Source of the DNA: Mycolicibacter minnesotensis
Lineage (GTDB): Bacteria > Actinomycetota > Actinomycetes > Mycobacteriales > Mycobacteriaceae
Direction of reading: 5' to 3'
DNA: 64,000 nucleotides
NCBI RefSeq assembly: GCF_010731755.1
Contig: NZ_AP022589.1
Span: 434,001 to 498,000, forward strand
This document shows, one piece after another, positions 26,114-38,085 of this stretch. Every line of letters starts with the position of its first letter. The first letter of the stretch is position 1. The notes below the pieces were generated by a model, which had not been told where the DNA came from, ran no database searches, and worked only from the letters and a program-made list of their open reading frames with translations. The translations under genes and the position numbers were made by a program.

Positions 26114-26982
26114 CCGCGCCTCCGGTGAGCTGCTCGGGTACGGGTCCGTCGGGCGAAATAGCGGCCGTCGATGACGTCCACCGCGATCGACTGGCCGAAA
26201 GTGGCCGACAGGTTCTCGGCCGTGAGCACATCCTCAAGCAGGCCTGCGGCCACCGCCCGGCCCTCGGCCAGCAGCAGGCAGTGGCTGAAGCCGATCGGGA
26301 TCTCCTCGACATGGTGGGTCACCAGCACGATCGCGGGTGCGTCGGGGTCGGCGGCCAGATCACCCAGCCGCGCCACGAGCTCTTCACGTCCGCCCAGGTC
26401 CAGGCCCGCCGCCGGTTCGTCGAGCAACAGCAGCTCGGGATCGGTCATCAGCGCCCGGGCGATCAGAACCCGCTTACGTTCGCCCTCGCTCAACGTGCCG
26501 TAGGTCCGGTCGGCCAGGTGTTCGGCGCCCAGGCTTTCCAACATATCGACTGCGCGATCATGGTCGACGGCGTCGTAGCGTTCCCGCCACCGTCCCAGCA
26601 CTGCGTAGCCGGCAGAGATCACCAGGTCACTCACCGTCTCCCCGCCGGGAATCCGCTGCGCCAGGGACGACGAACTCAAGCCGACCCGCGCCCGCAGCTC
26701 GGTGGTGTCGACTCGGCCCAGCTGTTCACCCAACACGTAGGCCACGCCGGCAGTCGGGTGCTCGGTCGCGGCCGCGATCCGCAGCAATGAGGTCTTGCCC
26801 GCGCCGTTCGGCCCGATGATGACCCAACGTTCGTCGAGTTCGACGGACCAGTCCAGTGGCCCCACCAGAGTGCGCCCGTCGCGGCACAGGGAAACGCCCT
26901 CGAAGTGGATCAACAGATCCTGATCAGCCCCGGTTGCGGGAGCGAAACGTCCGGTATCGGGCACGGCCCTATCGTGCCGCAT
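26110..26982 (-). CDS. ABC transporter-type ATPase (Rv3041c-like)
   Basis: 290 residues. Walker A is GPNGAGKTSLL (near residue 58), the signature is LSEGERKRV (near residue 164), Walker B is LLLLDEPAAGLD (near residue 183) and the switch His is in VTHHVEEI (near residue 224). There is no permease gene next to it, so either the partner is elsewhere or the protein has a soluble role. The signature with ERKR rather than GQQQ is usual for ModF/YfhF-like stand-alone ATPases. It heads the coupled run ABC-Nudix-echA17 and is divergent from the PE-PPE esterase gene. Confidence 0.9.
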   Translation of the reverse strand: MRHDRAVPDTGRFAPATGADQDLLIHFEGVSLCRDGRTLVGPLDWSVELDERWVIIGPNGAGKTSLLRIAAATEHPTAGVAYVLGEQLGRVDTTELRARVGLSSSSLAQRIPGGETVSDLVISAGYAVLGRWRERYDAVDHDRAVDMLESLGAEHLADRTYGTLSEGERKRVLIARALMTDPELLLLDEPAAGLDLGGREELVARLGDLAADPDAPAIVLVTHHVEEIPIGFSHCLLLAEGRAVAAGLLEDVLTAENLSATFGQSIAVDVIDGRYFARRTRTRAAHRRRG

Positions 26983-27127
26983 CGCGGCTGCGCGACGACC
27001 GACCGGGTGCTGGTAGCCGGGAAGTTCTCCGCGGTGATTTTCTCCCAGCTCATTCCCAATTGCGCTGTTGTAATGTCTGCCACGGTCGCCTCACACCATT
27101 CCTTTTGTCTTACCTCAGGGAGATTTG

Positions 27128-28522
27128 ATGTCCCGGATGCTCAGCGCGTTCGCTATCGGTGTCGTCAGCTCCGGTCTGCTGGTCTGCCCCACCCCTGCCG
27201 ATGCCGCAGTTCAGGCCCTCCAGCAGGTCCAGCTCACCGACGCCGCCGCGCCACTGGGCGGTGGGACTGCGCTGATCATGGGCGGCAGCGGCATGCCAAC
27301 TCCGGGCCCCGGCTATGCGGATCTGGTCAACGAGCTCTATCTCGCACCGCTGGGTTTCACCGGCGCCACCCAGATCCTCACCACCCCCGAAACGCTGTAT
27401 CCCTTTCTGGGCGCCTTCACCGGGACCTTCGACAGCTCGGTGGAGCAGGGCACCCAGATCCTGGAGGCCGCGATCCTCGACCAGATCGCCGGCGGTGGGG
27501 TCGACGCCGACAATCCCGTCGTCGTGTTCGGGTGGTCGCAGAGCGCGGTGCTGTCGTCGCTGATCATGCAACGACTCGCCGATGAGGACGTGCCCAGCGA
27601 CTACGTGCGTTTCGTGTTGATCGGCAACGAGAGCCTGCCCAACGGCGGAATGCTGTCGCGCTTCGACCTTCCGACCGGCACGTACCCCGAATTGCCAAGC
27701 ATCGGAATGACATTCAGCGGCGCAGCGCCGTCCGACCTGTACCCCACCACCGTCTACACCAACGAGTACGACGGCTTCGCCAACTTTCCGCAGTATCCGA
27801 TCAACTTCTTGTCCACGATCAACGCGGTGATGGGCATCATCTTCGCGCACACGACCTACCTGGGGCTCAGCCCCGAGGACATCGCCAACGCGGTGCTGCT
27901 TCCCACGTCGAGCCCGGATCTGCTGACCGACTATTACATGATCCCCGCCAGCACGTTGCCGCTGCTGGCTCCGCTACAGCTGCTTCCCTACATCGGAAAC
28001 CCGCTGGTCGATCTGCTGGATCCGGCACTGCGAGTGCTGGTGAATCTGGGATACGGCAACATCGAGCACGGCTGGAGCCCGGGATTCGCCGACACCCCCA
28101 CCGGCATCGGAGTCCTGCCGGACCTCGATGTCCTCCAACAGGTTCCGGGAGCCCTCTTCGAGGCGGTGCAGAAGGGCATCACCGACTCCTTCACCACCCT
28201 GATGGATCCGGACAACTACGTGTATTCACTGCCGGAATGGGCCGAGCAGCTGATGAGCCTGGGAGGGGTCCTGGACGGCGGTGAGACGTCCGCCGGGGTC
28301 ACGGTGCCCACCACTTGGGATGACCTCTTGGGAACGTTCCCGCCGCATACAGGTTATCCGCCGTTGGACATGCTCAGCGCCTTGCTCTTCACACTGCCCG
28401 AGTACAGCTACAACATCTTCATGTCCGAGATGGCCGACGGCGACCTCTTCGACGCCATCGGTATCCCGCTCGCCGCTACCGCTGGGCTCCTGCCGTTGGC
28501 CTTGATCGGGGCGTTGCTCTAG
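27128..28522 (+). CDS. Secreted PE-PPE-domain serine hydrolase without a PE/PPE head
   Basis: 464 residues from the ATG preceded by AGGGAGA. The signal peptide spans about residues 1-27 (SAFAIGVVSSGLLVCPTPADA). The PE-PPE domain (PF08237) follows: LIMGGSGMPTPGPGYADLVNELYL, then the nucleophile elbow VVFGWSQSAVLSSLIMQ (near residue 137) and VLIGNESLPNGGMLSRF. In most mycobacteria this domain is attached to a PE or PPE module exported by type VII secretion; here it has a Sec-type signal instead. The C-terminus (IPLAATAGLLPLALIGALL) could anchor it in a membrane. The closest functional precedent is the PE16 (Rv1430) esterase. Confidence 0.86.
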   Translation: MSRMLSAFAIGVVSSGLLVCPTPADAAVQALQQVQLTDAAAPLGGGTALIMGGSGMPTPGPGYADLVNELYLAPLGFTGATQILTTPETLYPFLGAFTGTFDSSVEQGTQILEAAILDQIAGGGVDADNPVVVFGWSQSAVLSSLIMQRLADEDVPSDYVRFVLIGNESLPNGGMLSRFDLPTGTYPELPSIGMTFSGAAPSDLYPTTVYTNEYDGFANFPQYPINFLSTINAVMGIIFAHTTYLGLSPEDIANAVLLPTSSPDLLTDYYMIPASTLPLLAPLQLLPYIGNPLVDLLDPALRVLVNLGYGNIEHGWSPGFADTPTGIGVLPDLDVLQQVPGALFEAVQKGITDSFTTLMDPDNYVYSLPEWAEQLMSLGGVLDGGETSAGVTVPTTWDDLLGTFPPHTGYPPLDMLSALLFTLPEYSYNIFMSEMADGDLFDAIGIPLAATAGLLPLALIGALL

Positions 28523-28581
28523 CGCGCTAGGCCCAAGGCGGCGACCCGCAGCGCCCGGCTCCGCCGCGCTCGCGATCGCCG

Positions 28582-31588
<3,007 letters not shown>

Positions 31589-31726
31589 GATTCCTCCAAA
31601 CATGGGCAACCCGGGAAACTTGGTCGAATCCTAACCCCGCGCGTCGGCCCCTCGGTATAGGCCTCCTACAAACCGTCGTATTCGGCTTCTCGAGGGGCGT
31701 GGCGCACTGGGTGTTAACGTCACCGC

Positions 31727-32812
31727 GTGACCAGGGCGGACCGGCGGGCAATGTCAGCGGCGGCACTGGCCGTGATCTTGCTCACGGCCGCCGGTTGCGC
31801 GGGCGAAAAGCCGGAAACCTCCCCCACCTCGATGTCCACCACAACGACGATGGTTGCCGGAGCGGGTGTTCTGGGCAATGACCGGCGGCCAGACGAGGCG
31901 TGCGCGGCAGAGCCCGCGCACCCCGACCCCGGCCCCCCGATGCGCTGGGTCCACAACGCCGCGGACGTGGAGCCCTCCGGCGTCGAGGTCCCCGAGCAGC
32001 CCGAGCGAATCGTGGTGCTCGCCGGCGACCAGCTCGACACGCTGTGCGCACTGGGCCTGCAGTCCCGCGTGGTCGGCGCCGCGCTGCCTGACGGCGCGGA
32101 GAATCAGCCCTCGTATCTGGGGGCCGTACTGCACGGTGTTCCGGGAGTGGGCTCGCGCAGCAACCCCGACACCGACGCCATCGACGAGTTGCACCCGGAC
32201 CTGATCCTGGGCGCCCAGGGACTGACTCCGGGGTACGCGGAGCTGGCGTCGATCGCTCCCACCGTATTCACCGGCGCGCCAGGCGCGGCCTGGGAGGACA
32301 ACGTGCGCGATGTCGGCGCCGCGACGGCGCGCACCGGCGCCGCCGACCAGGTGCTGGAGAGCTTCAGCGCGGATGCGGCCGAAACCCGTGAGGTCAGCGA
32401 CGCAACCCACTTCCAGGTGTCGGTCGTCGTGCTCACCGATACCAGCCTGCGGGTGTACGGGGCTTCCGGCTTCGCCGCCAGCGTGCTCAAGGCGGTCGGC
32501 GTGGACCGGCCACCGTTGCAGCGGTTCACCGATCAGCCCTTCATCGAGATCGGCGCGAGCGAGGCCGATCTGGCTGGCCGCGCGGACTTCTCGGCGGCCG
32601 ACGGCGACATCGTCTATGTGTCCTTTGCCTCACCGGCAGCCAAGGCCCGCGCGGCGACGGTGTTCGACAGTGTCGCCTGGCGGCGACTGGCGGCCAATCG
32701 CGACAGCCGGGTCTTCGTGGTCAACAACGAGATCTGGCAGGCCGGGCAGGGCCCGATCGCCGCGCGCGGAGTGGTCGAAGACCTGCGCTGGGTGAACGCG
32801 CCGATCAACTAG
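31727..32812 (+). CDS. fecB: Iron-siderophore-type periplasmic binding lipoprotein
   Basis: 361 residues. The lipoprotein signal (MSAAALAVILLTAAGC) puts the lipidated Cys near residue 24 after LTAAG. The body is a FhuD/FepB-type binding fold (PF01497): ERIVVLAGDQLDTLCALGL, AIDELHPDLILGAQG and a long central helix around TARTGAADQVLESFSADAAE. M. tuberculosis FecB (Rv3044) binds siderophore or haem-type iron sources and affects envelope properties. The gene is divergent from ctaD, with about 140 bases between starts. No IdeR box was recognised in that gap. The 3' gap before adhC contains a palindrome. Confidence 0.9.
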   Translation: MTRADRRAMSAAALAVILLTAAGCAGEKPETSPTSMSTTTTMVAGAGVLGNDRRPDEACAAEPAHPDPGPPMRWVHNAADVEPSGVEVPEQPERIVVLAGDQLDTLCALGLQSRVVGAALPDGAENQPSYLGAVLHGVPGVGSRSNPDTDAIDELHPDLILGAQGLTPGYAELASIAPTVFTGAPGAAWEDNVRDVGAATARTGAADQVLESFSADAAETREVSDATHFQVSVVVLTDTSLRVYGASGFAASVLKAVGVDRPPLQRFTDQPFIEIGASEADLAGRADFSAADGDIVYVSFASPAAKARAATVFDSVAWRRLAANRDSRVFVVNNEIWQAGQGPIAARGVVEDLRWVNAPIN

Positions 32813-32847
32813 ACAGGGCCCTTATCGCGGCCCCGGTCGGTGTCATC

Positions 32848-32863
32848 GGTGAGCAGGCTCACC
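32848..32863. terminator. Palindrome between fecB and adhC (terminator or operator)
   Basis: GGTGAGC-AG-GCTCACC is a perfect 7-bp inverted repeat with a two-base centre. It lies 36 bases after the fecB stop and 73 bases before the adhC start. No T-run follows at once, so it may be a weak terminator, or an operator for adhC given the AT-rich promoter-like sequence (TTGCTAAACTAT) just downstream. Confidence 0.4.
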
Positions 32864-32935
32864 GCGTCATGGCAAAGAACTTTGCTAAACTATCTTTTTT
32901 GATTCCCGCACAGATCCGAAGAGGGCTATTCGACG

Positions 32936-33988
32936 ATGAGCACCGTTTCCGCCTATGCCGCGACCGCGGCCGACGCACCGCTGAGCAAGACCACCATCAC
33001 CCGTCGGGACCCCGGTCCGCATGATGTCGCTTTCGACATCGCGTTCGCCGGTATCTGTCATTCCGACATCCACACCGTCAAGGGTGAGTGGGGCCGTCCG
33101 CGTTATCCGGTGGTGCCCGGCCACGAGATCGCCGGCGTGGTGACCGCGGTTGGATCCGAAGTGACCAGGTTCAAAGTCGGCGACCACGTCGGTGTCGGCT
33201 GCTTCGTCGACTCCTGCCGCACGTGTGCCAGTTGCCAAGCCGGGCTGGAGCAGTACTGCACCGGCAGCGGAATGGTCGGCACCTACAACGCCGTGGGACG
33301 CGACGGCCAGCCGACCTATGGCGGCTACAGCGGCGCGATCGTCGTCGATGAGAGCTACGTGCTGCGCATCCCGGACGCCATCCCCCTCGACGCCGCCGCG
33401 CCGCTGCTGTGCGCCGGCATCACGCTGTATTCGCCGCTGCGGCACTGGAACGCCGGCCCCGGCAAGCGAATCGCGGTGATCGGACTGGGCGGATTGGGCC
33501 ACATGGGCGTCAAGCTCGGCGTCGCAATGGGCGCCGAGGTCACGGTGCTGTCGCAGTCGCTGAAGAAGATGGAAGACGGCTTGCGCCTCGGCGCACAGCA
33601 CTACTACGCCACCTCAGACCGCGACACCTTCAAGAAGCTGCGGATGAACTTCGACGTCATCCTGAACACCGTCTCGGCCAACCTGGACCTGGGCGCTTAC
33701 CTGAATCTGCTGACGGTCGACGGCACCCTGGTGGAGCTGGGCATGCCCGAGCACGACATGGCGGTGCCGCCGTTCCCACTGGCGGGCATGCGGCGCAGCC
33801 TCTCGGGATCGATGATCGGCGGCATCGCCGAGACACAGGAGATGTTGGACTTCTGCGCCGAGCACGATGTGCGGCCCGAGATCGAGGTCATCGCACCGGA
33901 CTACATCAACACCGCCTACGAACGGGTCCTGGCCTCCGACGTGCGCTACCGCTTCGTCATCGACACCGAGTCGTTGCGGAGCGCTTAA
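32936..33988 (+). CDS. adhC: NAD(P)-dependent zinc alcohol dehydrogenase (cinnamyl-alcohol type)
   Basis: 350 residues. Catalytic zinc ligands lie in [14 protein letters not shown] (near residue 39) and PGHEIAGVV (near residue 61). The structural zinc lobe is [20 protein letters not shown] (near residues 92-111). The nucleotide motif is [15 protein letters not shown] (near residue 180). The pattern matches AdhC (Rv3045) and the plant CAD-like YahK family, which reduce a broad range of aldehydes with NADPH. ATG at 32936. It converges with the MFS gene, with a long inverted repeat between them. Confidence 0.93.
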   Translation: MSTVSAYAATAADAPLSKTTITRRDPGPHDVAFDIAFAGICHSDIHTVKGEWGRPRYPVVPGHEIAGVVTAVGSEVTRFKVGDHVGVGCFVDSCRTCASCQAGLEQYCTGSGMVGTYNAVGRDGQPTYGGYSGAIVVDESYVLRIPDAIPLDAAAPLLCAGITLYSPLRHWNAGPGKRIAVIGLGGLGHMGVKLGVAMGAEVTVLSQSLKKMEDGLRLGAQHYYATSDRDTFKKLRMNFDVILNTVSANLDLGAYLNLLTVDGTLVELGMPEHDMAVPPFPLAGMRRSLSGSMIGGIAETQEMLDFCAEHDVRPEIEVIAPDYINTAYERVLASDVRYRFVIDTESLRSA

Positions 33989-34001
33989 CACCGGGCGCCC
34001 A

Positions 34002-34059
34002 CCGAACGTGCACTCAGACCGAAAAATTCGTGAAATACCCGGTCTCAGTGCACGTTCGG
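34002..34059. terminator. Long inverted repeat between adhC and the MFS gene
   Basis: Two 20-base arms (34002-34021 and 34040-34059) pair with one mismatch around an 18-base AT-rich loop. Each arm contains CGAACGTGCACT or its complement. It sits between convergent genes 14 and 20 bases from the stops, so it can act as a bidirectional terminator. The length and near-perfect symmetry exceed a normal mycobacterial terminator, so a dispersed repeat unit is an alternative. Confidence 0.6.
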
Positions 34060-34078
34060 CGAACCTGGGCCGCGGTGT

Positions 34079-35332
34079 TCAGACGTAGCGGTTGCGCCCC
34101 GCCAGTGCGCCCGCCAGGGTCTGCACCAGGTAGACGGCCAACATCATGAGCCACGGCACGGTCCACCCGCCGCTCACATGGTGCAGCAGGCCGAACAGGA
34201 ACGGACCGATTCCGGCGAGCAGGTAGCCGAAGCCCTGCGCCATGCCCGACAAGCTCGCGGTGTCCGCAGCGTCGCGGGCTCGCAGGGCAATCACGGTGAG
34301 CGCCAACGAGAAAACGCTCATCCCCAGACCCACCAGCACACTCCACAGCAGGGGCGCGGCCGCCGGCGCGATCAGCAGACCGAGCATTCCGGCAATGCCG
34401 AGGACACCCAGCCCCACAATCCAGCCGCTTTGGCTTTCGCGGCGCGCGGCCAGCGGCGACACGATCAGACTGATCGGCACCGCGATCAGCGAGATCAGCC
34501 CCAACAGCAGGCCGGCGTGCGTTTCGCTGGTTCCATTGTCGATGAGCACCTCGGGCAGCCAGCCCATCACCACGTAGGCGAGAAACGACTGCGTGCCAAA
34601 GAACAGGGTGACCGTCCAGGCCAGTTTGCTGCGCAGCAGCGACCTGCCCTTGACCATCGCCGACGGGCTGGCCCCATCGGCCCGCTCGAAGCCACGCGCA
34701 CCGACCACCCACGCCGCCAGAGCCAGCAATGCCAGCGCACTCCACGCCCCCAGGGCGGATCGCCAGCCGCCCAGGGCGCCGTCGAGCATGGGGGTGACTG
34801 CGGAGCCCAGCGCCCCTCCCCCTTGCAGCGCCGCGGTGTAGATCCCGGTCATCAATCCGACCTGCGCCGGAAAAGACCCTCTGATGATCACCGGGATCAG
34901 CACGTTGATCAGCGCGATTCCGGCCGTCGCCACCAGGGTTCCGCCGAGTACCACCACAGGCCCGTCGCATACCCGGATGAGCAGTCCCGCGATGAGCGTG
35001 AGCAGCGCCGCCGAGACCGTGCGACCCAATCCGATCCGACGGGACAACCAGGGCGCGGCCAGGCCGGCTCCGGCGAAACACAGCCCCGGCAACGTGGTCA
35101 GAACACCGGCCCAGGTGTCCGAGGTGCCCAATGCTGCCCGGATCTCCGGGAGAAGCGGCCCGACGCTGGTGATGGCGGGCCGCAGATTCAGTGCGGTCAA
35201 CACCACCGCGACGGTCAGCAGTGCGCCTCCGGCCACCTTGGTCGCGGGCCGGAATTCAGCGGCGCCCTCGAGCTCCAGTTCGAGGCCATGCTCGTAATCG
35301 CCGCGCGTTTCGGTGCGGGGTGTGCGGGTCAC
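34079..35332 (-). CDS. MFS transporter, CynX/NimT type
   Basis: 417 residues with about twelve hydrophobic helices. The CynX/NimT family signature is visible as LTALNLRPAITSVGPLLPEI (near residue 43), SDTWAGVLTTLPGLCFAGAGLAAPWLSRRIG and GGGALGSAVTPMLDGALGGWR (near residue 175). The family includes cyanate and 2-nitroimidazole transporters, but most members have unknown substrates. It is divergent from the FadR-type regulator gene, with a palindrome in the 48-base gap, so it is probably the regulator's target. The first 35 residues are acidic and cytosolic. Confidence 0.9.
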   Translation of the reverse strand: MTRTPRTETRGDYEHGLELELEGAAEFRPATKVAGGALLTVAVVLTALNLRPAITSVGPLLPEIRAALGTSDTWAGVLTTLPGLCFAGAGLAAPWLSRRIGLGRTVSAALLTLIAGLLIRVCDGPVVVLGGTLVATAGIALINVLIPVIIRGSFPAQVGLMTGIYTAALQGGGALGSAVTPMLDGALGGWRSALGAWSALALLALAAWVVGARGFERADGASPSAMVKGRSLLRSKLAWTVTLFFGTQSFLAYVVMGWLPEVLIDNGTSETHAGLLLGLISLIAVPISLIVSPLAARRESQSGWIVGLGVLGIAGMLGLLIAPAAAPLLWSVLVGLGMSVFSLALTVIALRARDAADTASLSGMAQGFGYLLAGIGPFLFGLLHHVSGGWTVPWLMMLAVYLVQTLAGALAGRNRYV

Positions 35333-35350
35333 CTAACGTAGGATCGCATA

Positions 35351-35367
35351 CATCCGATGATTGGATG
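35351..35367. promoter_or_regulatory. FadR/GntR-type operator candidate
   Basis: CATCC-n7-GGATG is a perfect inverted repeat; the inner part TCCGAT-G-ATTGGA is also nearly symmetric. It occupies the short gap between the MFS start (35332) and the FadR-family start (35381), the usual place for a GntR-family regulator to control both itself and the transporter. Confidence 0.55.
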
Positions 35368-35380
35368 AAGGGAGCATGCT

Positions 35381-36055
35381 GTGCCGTTGGTCACCACCCG
35401 ACGCGCCGGTCTGGTAGATCAGGTGATCGATCAGCTGCGCGCCTCGGTCACCGGTGGCGAATGGCCGGTCGACTCACGTATCCCGCCTGAACCCGAGCTC
35501 GCCGAGGCGCTCGGCGTCGGCCGCAATACCGTCCGTGAGGCGGTGCGCGCGCTAGCCCACAGCGGCATCTTGGAGGTTCGCCAGGGCGACGGAACCTACG
35601 TACGCACAACCAGCGAGGTCTCCGGTGCCGTACGCCGACTGTGCGGCCCCGAGCTGCGCGACGTACTGCAGGTGCGACGCTGCTTGGAGGTGGAGGGGGC
35701 GCGCTTGGCCGCAGCCGCCCGGACCGAGGAGGATCTGCTCGAGCTGCGCTCGCTGTTGGACCGCCGCGACGGCTATCAGCAGCAGGGCCGGCATGAGGAC
35801 TTCGTCCGCGCCGACACCGACTTTCATCTGGCGGTAGTCCGTTGCTCGCACAATCCGGTGTTGACCGAGCTGTACTGCGGGCTCACCGAAGTACTGATGG
35901 CCAGTGTCGCCACCACCAGCACAAAACCGGTGGAGGCCGACCAGATCCGGCATCGGGGTCTAGTCGAGGCGATCGCCGCGGCGGACGTCGAGGGGGCCGG
36001 GCGCGAGGCGGGTGGATTCCTCGACGAACTGTTGGACCAGCTGCCGGCGCGTTGA
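35381..36055 (+). CDS. FadR-subfamily GntR transcriptional regulator
   Basis: 224 residues. The winged helix-turn-helix is seen in VIDQLRASVTGGEWPVDSRIPPEPELAEALGVGRNTVREAVRALAHSGILEVRQGDGTYV (residues 12-72). The C-terminal FCD domain follows with LQVRRCLEVEGARLAA, the metal-site-like DTDFHLAVVRCSHNPV (near residue 148) and RHRGLVEAIAAAD (near residue 188), giving the Asp/His/His set of the FadR/VanR class. It is divergent from the CynX-type transporter and probably controls it through the palindrome at 35351. Effector unknown, likely a small organic acid. Confidence 0.9.
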   Translation: MPLVTTRRAGLVDQVIDQLRASVTGGEWPVDSRIPPEPELAEALGVGRNTVREAVRALAHSGILEVRQGDGTYVRTTSEVSGAVRRLCGPELRDVLQVRRCLEVEGARLAAAARTEEDLLELRSLLDRRDGYQQQGRHEDFVRADTDFHLAVVRCSHNPVLTELYCGLTEVLMASVATTSTKPVEADQIRHRGLVEAIAAADVEGAGREAGGFLDELLDQLPAR

Positions 36056-36060
36056 GGCGC

Positions 36061-36474
36061 TTAGTTGCGCCGCAGTCCGAGCACGCGCAGCAGCTCCGGG
36101 CGCCGCAGGATGAGCCCGATCCAGGTCAGCACTCCGATACCCACCGCCATCGCGATCGGGACGACCGGCAGCTGGTCGGCATGCAGGTTGATCGTCACAG
36201 CCCCGCCAAGGTATGCGGTCAGACCCAGCGCCCCCAGCACCGCGGTGCGCGGGATCAGAAAGACAACCAGGCACACCAGCAGGACCCAGCCGATCACCGC
36301 GGTCTTGTCCGGGGAGAAACCGAGTCCTTCGACGGCTTCGCGGGCAAACGACGCGCCCAGAATCTTCGGGATGGCATCAAAGGCGAAAAAGAGCCCCAGC
36401 AGCCCCGTGATCACGGCCCCGGCGATCCACGCCCGGGAATGGCGCGACGCGGTCTGGTCGACGTTTGTACTCAT
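36061..36474 (-). CDS. DoxX-like small membrane protein
   Basis: 137 residues, four predicted transmembrane helices: IAGAVITGLLGLFFAFDAIPKIL (residues 16-38), AVIGWVLLVCLVVFLIP (near residue 60), AVLGALGLTAYLGGAVTINLH and VPIAMAVGIGVLTWIGLIL. The DAIPK segment in helix 1 and AYLGGAVTINLH in helix 3 are typical of the DoxX_2 (PF13564) group. Two adjacent ATGs exist; the second (36474) sits five bases from GGGAGG and is preferred. It converges with the FadR gene, with stops six bases apart. Members are of unknown function, sometimes linked to redox stress. Confidence 0.82.
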   Translation of the reverse strand: MSTNVDQTASRHSRAWIAGAVITGLLGLFFAFDAIPKILGASFAREAVEGLGFSPDKTAVIGWVLLVCLVVFLIPRTAVLGALGLTAYLGGAVTINLHADQLPVVPIAMAVGIGVLTWIGLILRRPELLRVLGLRRN

Positions 36475-36678
36475 CATGACCTCCCTGAACTCGACGGTGA
36501 TGGTGCCGCGATAGGCCATCGCGGCGGACGAACCGAACTGACCGCCACAGTAGGCTTTTGCCCGCCGATCCAGGAGGAATAGCCCGCCGTGATCGTCGCC
36601 GACCACCCTTTCGGCGCAGCAGCAGCGGAATATCGTGACTTGCCAACAGATTGCGGTCGTCCGCGGCAGTCGCCACAG

Positions 36679-37923
36679 TTATCGCGCAGCAACCGCACTC
36701 CCGGAGTTGCGCCAGCGCAGAGCCTCCAAGGCCACCGCGACGTGCACGATGGCGACTTCGAGTGGTTGTGGCAACAGCTCATCTGCGCGAGCGAGTCTGC
36801 GGTCCACAGTGTTTCGATGTGTGAATAGACGTTCGGCCGTTCGTGCGGCATTGCACTTCTCCTGAATGAAGGTGAGGACCGTCCGCTGCAACTCTGGGTC
36901 TGCTGACTCGAAATCGCCCAGTGTGCGTTTGATGAATCGGTCGACCTGATCAGGATCGGCGGTAATCAGCGAGATGAGCTGGGCATCGGTGAAACTGGCT
37001 ATCCGCTGGGTTGATCCGAGCCGCGTCATTACCCGCTGAGTCGTGATGGCGTCGAGATGGGTGCGCCGGAAGCCGGCGATTCCCGCGGCAGTCGAACCGA
37101 TCGCGATACGAACACCGGGCAGTTGACTCATCGCTGCGGTCACCCCGAGCAGGTCTACGTCGTCGTCTCCTTGCAACCACACCCATCGGGTATCAGCGCT
37201 GGCCAATACCGACAACGACCGACGCTCATGCCAGGCGTGTATCAACAATTCCCTAGCCCGATCGAGATCGGAGAGCTCGATGTTCGACTCGTCGCCCCAG
37301 ATCACCGCTGCAGTGTGGTTTTGCTCAAGGTTGTAGCCGAGCCGCTTGCCGGCGAGCTGGGAAGTGATGGGCGCGCCGTCGAGGATCAGTGCGACTGTCT
37401 CCCGACGCTCGGCGTGCGTTCCGCGAGTGAGTTCGTCGCGTTCGATCTGCATCTGGCGATGGACCTCGGAAATCGTCGCGCTCAAGAACGCATTGATCGA
37501 GCGTTCGGACACGTCAAACAGTTCCCGTATTTCCTCAGGGTCGGACGTCAAGCGAAAAACGATGCGCATCCACAACCGCACCGCGACCCGCTCCGCCATC
37601 CGGTAGGTCTCCACAACCGCCACGTTGTCCAAGCCCTGACGAACCAGATAACGGGCGAGCGCGAGTGTCTCCGCGCCGAGATTGGCCTGCACCGGCTCGC
37701 CGGGGTGGCTGATATTGGCCGCCGCCCAGTGCAGCTGGTTAGACCGGTTGCTTCTAGCAATCACCTCTGCTGCAAGCGGATCCCCGGCCATTGCCTGCAT
37801 GTAGTCCGGCGACAGCGTCATCATGTTCACGTCGTCAACCCACTTCTGCTGGGTCTCGACCGCCAGCTTTGCGGCCTCCCGCATCAGCTCGCGCACCCGT
37901 GCCGATGGCGGTCCCTGGCTCAC
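36679..37923 (-). CDS. PucR/CdaR family transcriptional regulator
   Basis: 414 residues. An N-terminal region of about 150 residues resembles the RsbR-like sensor part of mycobacterial PucR proteins (AAKLAVETQQKWVDD, VETYRMAERVAVRLWMRIV). A GGDEF-like CdaR middle domain follows (LAGKRLGYNLEQNHTAAVIWGDES, near residue 190). The C-terminal helix-turn-helix is ADPELQRTVLTFIQEKCNAARTAERLFTHRNTVDRRLARADELL (residues 350-395), the HTH_30 signature. The GTG start faces a large secreted protein gene across 162 bases that hold a perfect 15-bp palindrome. That gene is the likely target. Confidence 0.88.
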   Translation of the reverse strand: MSQGPPSARVRELMREAAKLAVETQQKWVDDVNMMTLSPDYMQAMAGDPLAAEVIARSNRSNQLHWAAANISHPGEPVQANLGAETLALARYLVRQGLDNVAVVETYRMAERVAVRLWMRIVFRLTSDPEEIRELFDVSERSINAFLSATISEVHRQMQIERDELTRGTHAERRETVALILDGAPITSQLAGKRLGYNLEQNHTAAVIWGDESNIELSDLDRARELLIHAWHERRSLSVLASADTRWVWLQGDDDVDLLGVTAAMSQLPGVRIAIGSTAAGIAGFRRTHLDAITTQRVMTRLGSTQRIASFTDAQLISLITADPDQVDRFIKRTLGDFESADPELQRTVLTFIQEKCNAARTAERLFTHRNTVDRRLARADELLPQPLEVAIVHVAVALEALRWRNSGSAVAAR

Positions 37924-37943
37924 CGAGACAGCCTATCGAATCA

Positions 37944-37958
37944 GGTGAATTATTCACC
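37944..37958. promoter_or_regulatory. Palindrome in the PucR/secreted-protein divergent promoter
   Basis: GGTGAAT-T-ATTCACC is a perfect 7-bp inverted repeat with a one-base centre. It lies 21 bases upstream of the PucR start and 128 bases upstream of the secreted protein start. The position suggests an autoregulatory site for the PucR protein. Confidence 0.5.
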
Positions 37959-38085
37959 AGCTTGACCTGCTGCTGGGTGCATTTAGCACCTTGCTGGTCC
38001 AGCTTATGGCCGACATACTTCAACCACCAGAAGGCTTCCTTGGTTGACATTTACTCGGCTGACTACAGTTACTCAGGAGACACAC

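Noticed and set aside
28523..28581. GC-rich stretch between the PE-PPE esterase and serB2 with possible hairpin arms
   Set aside because: The arms are short (seven bases) with a loop of more than 30 bases, too weak to call a terminator.
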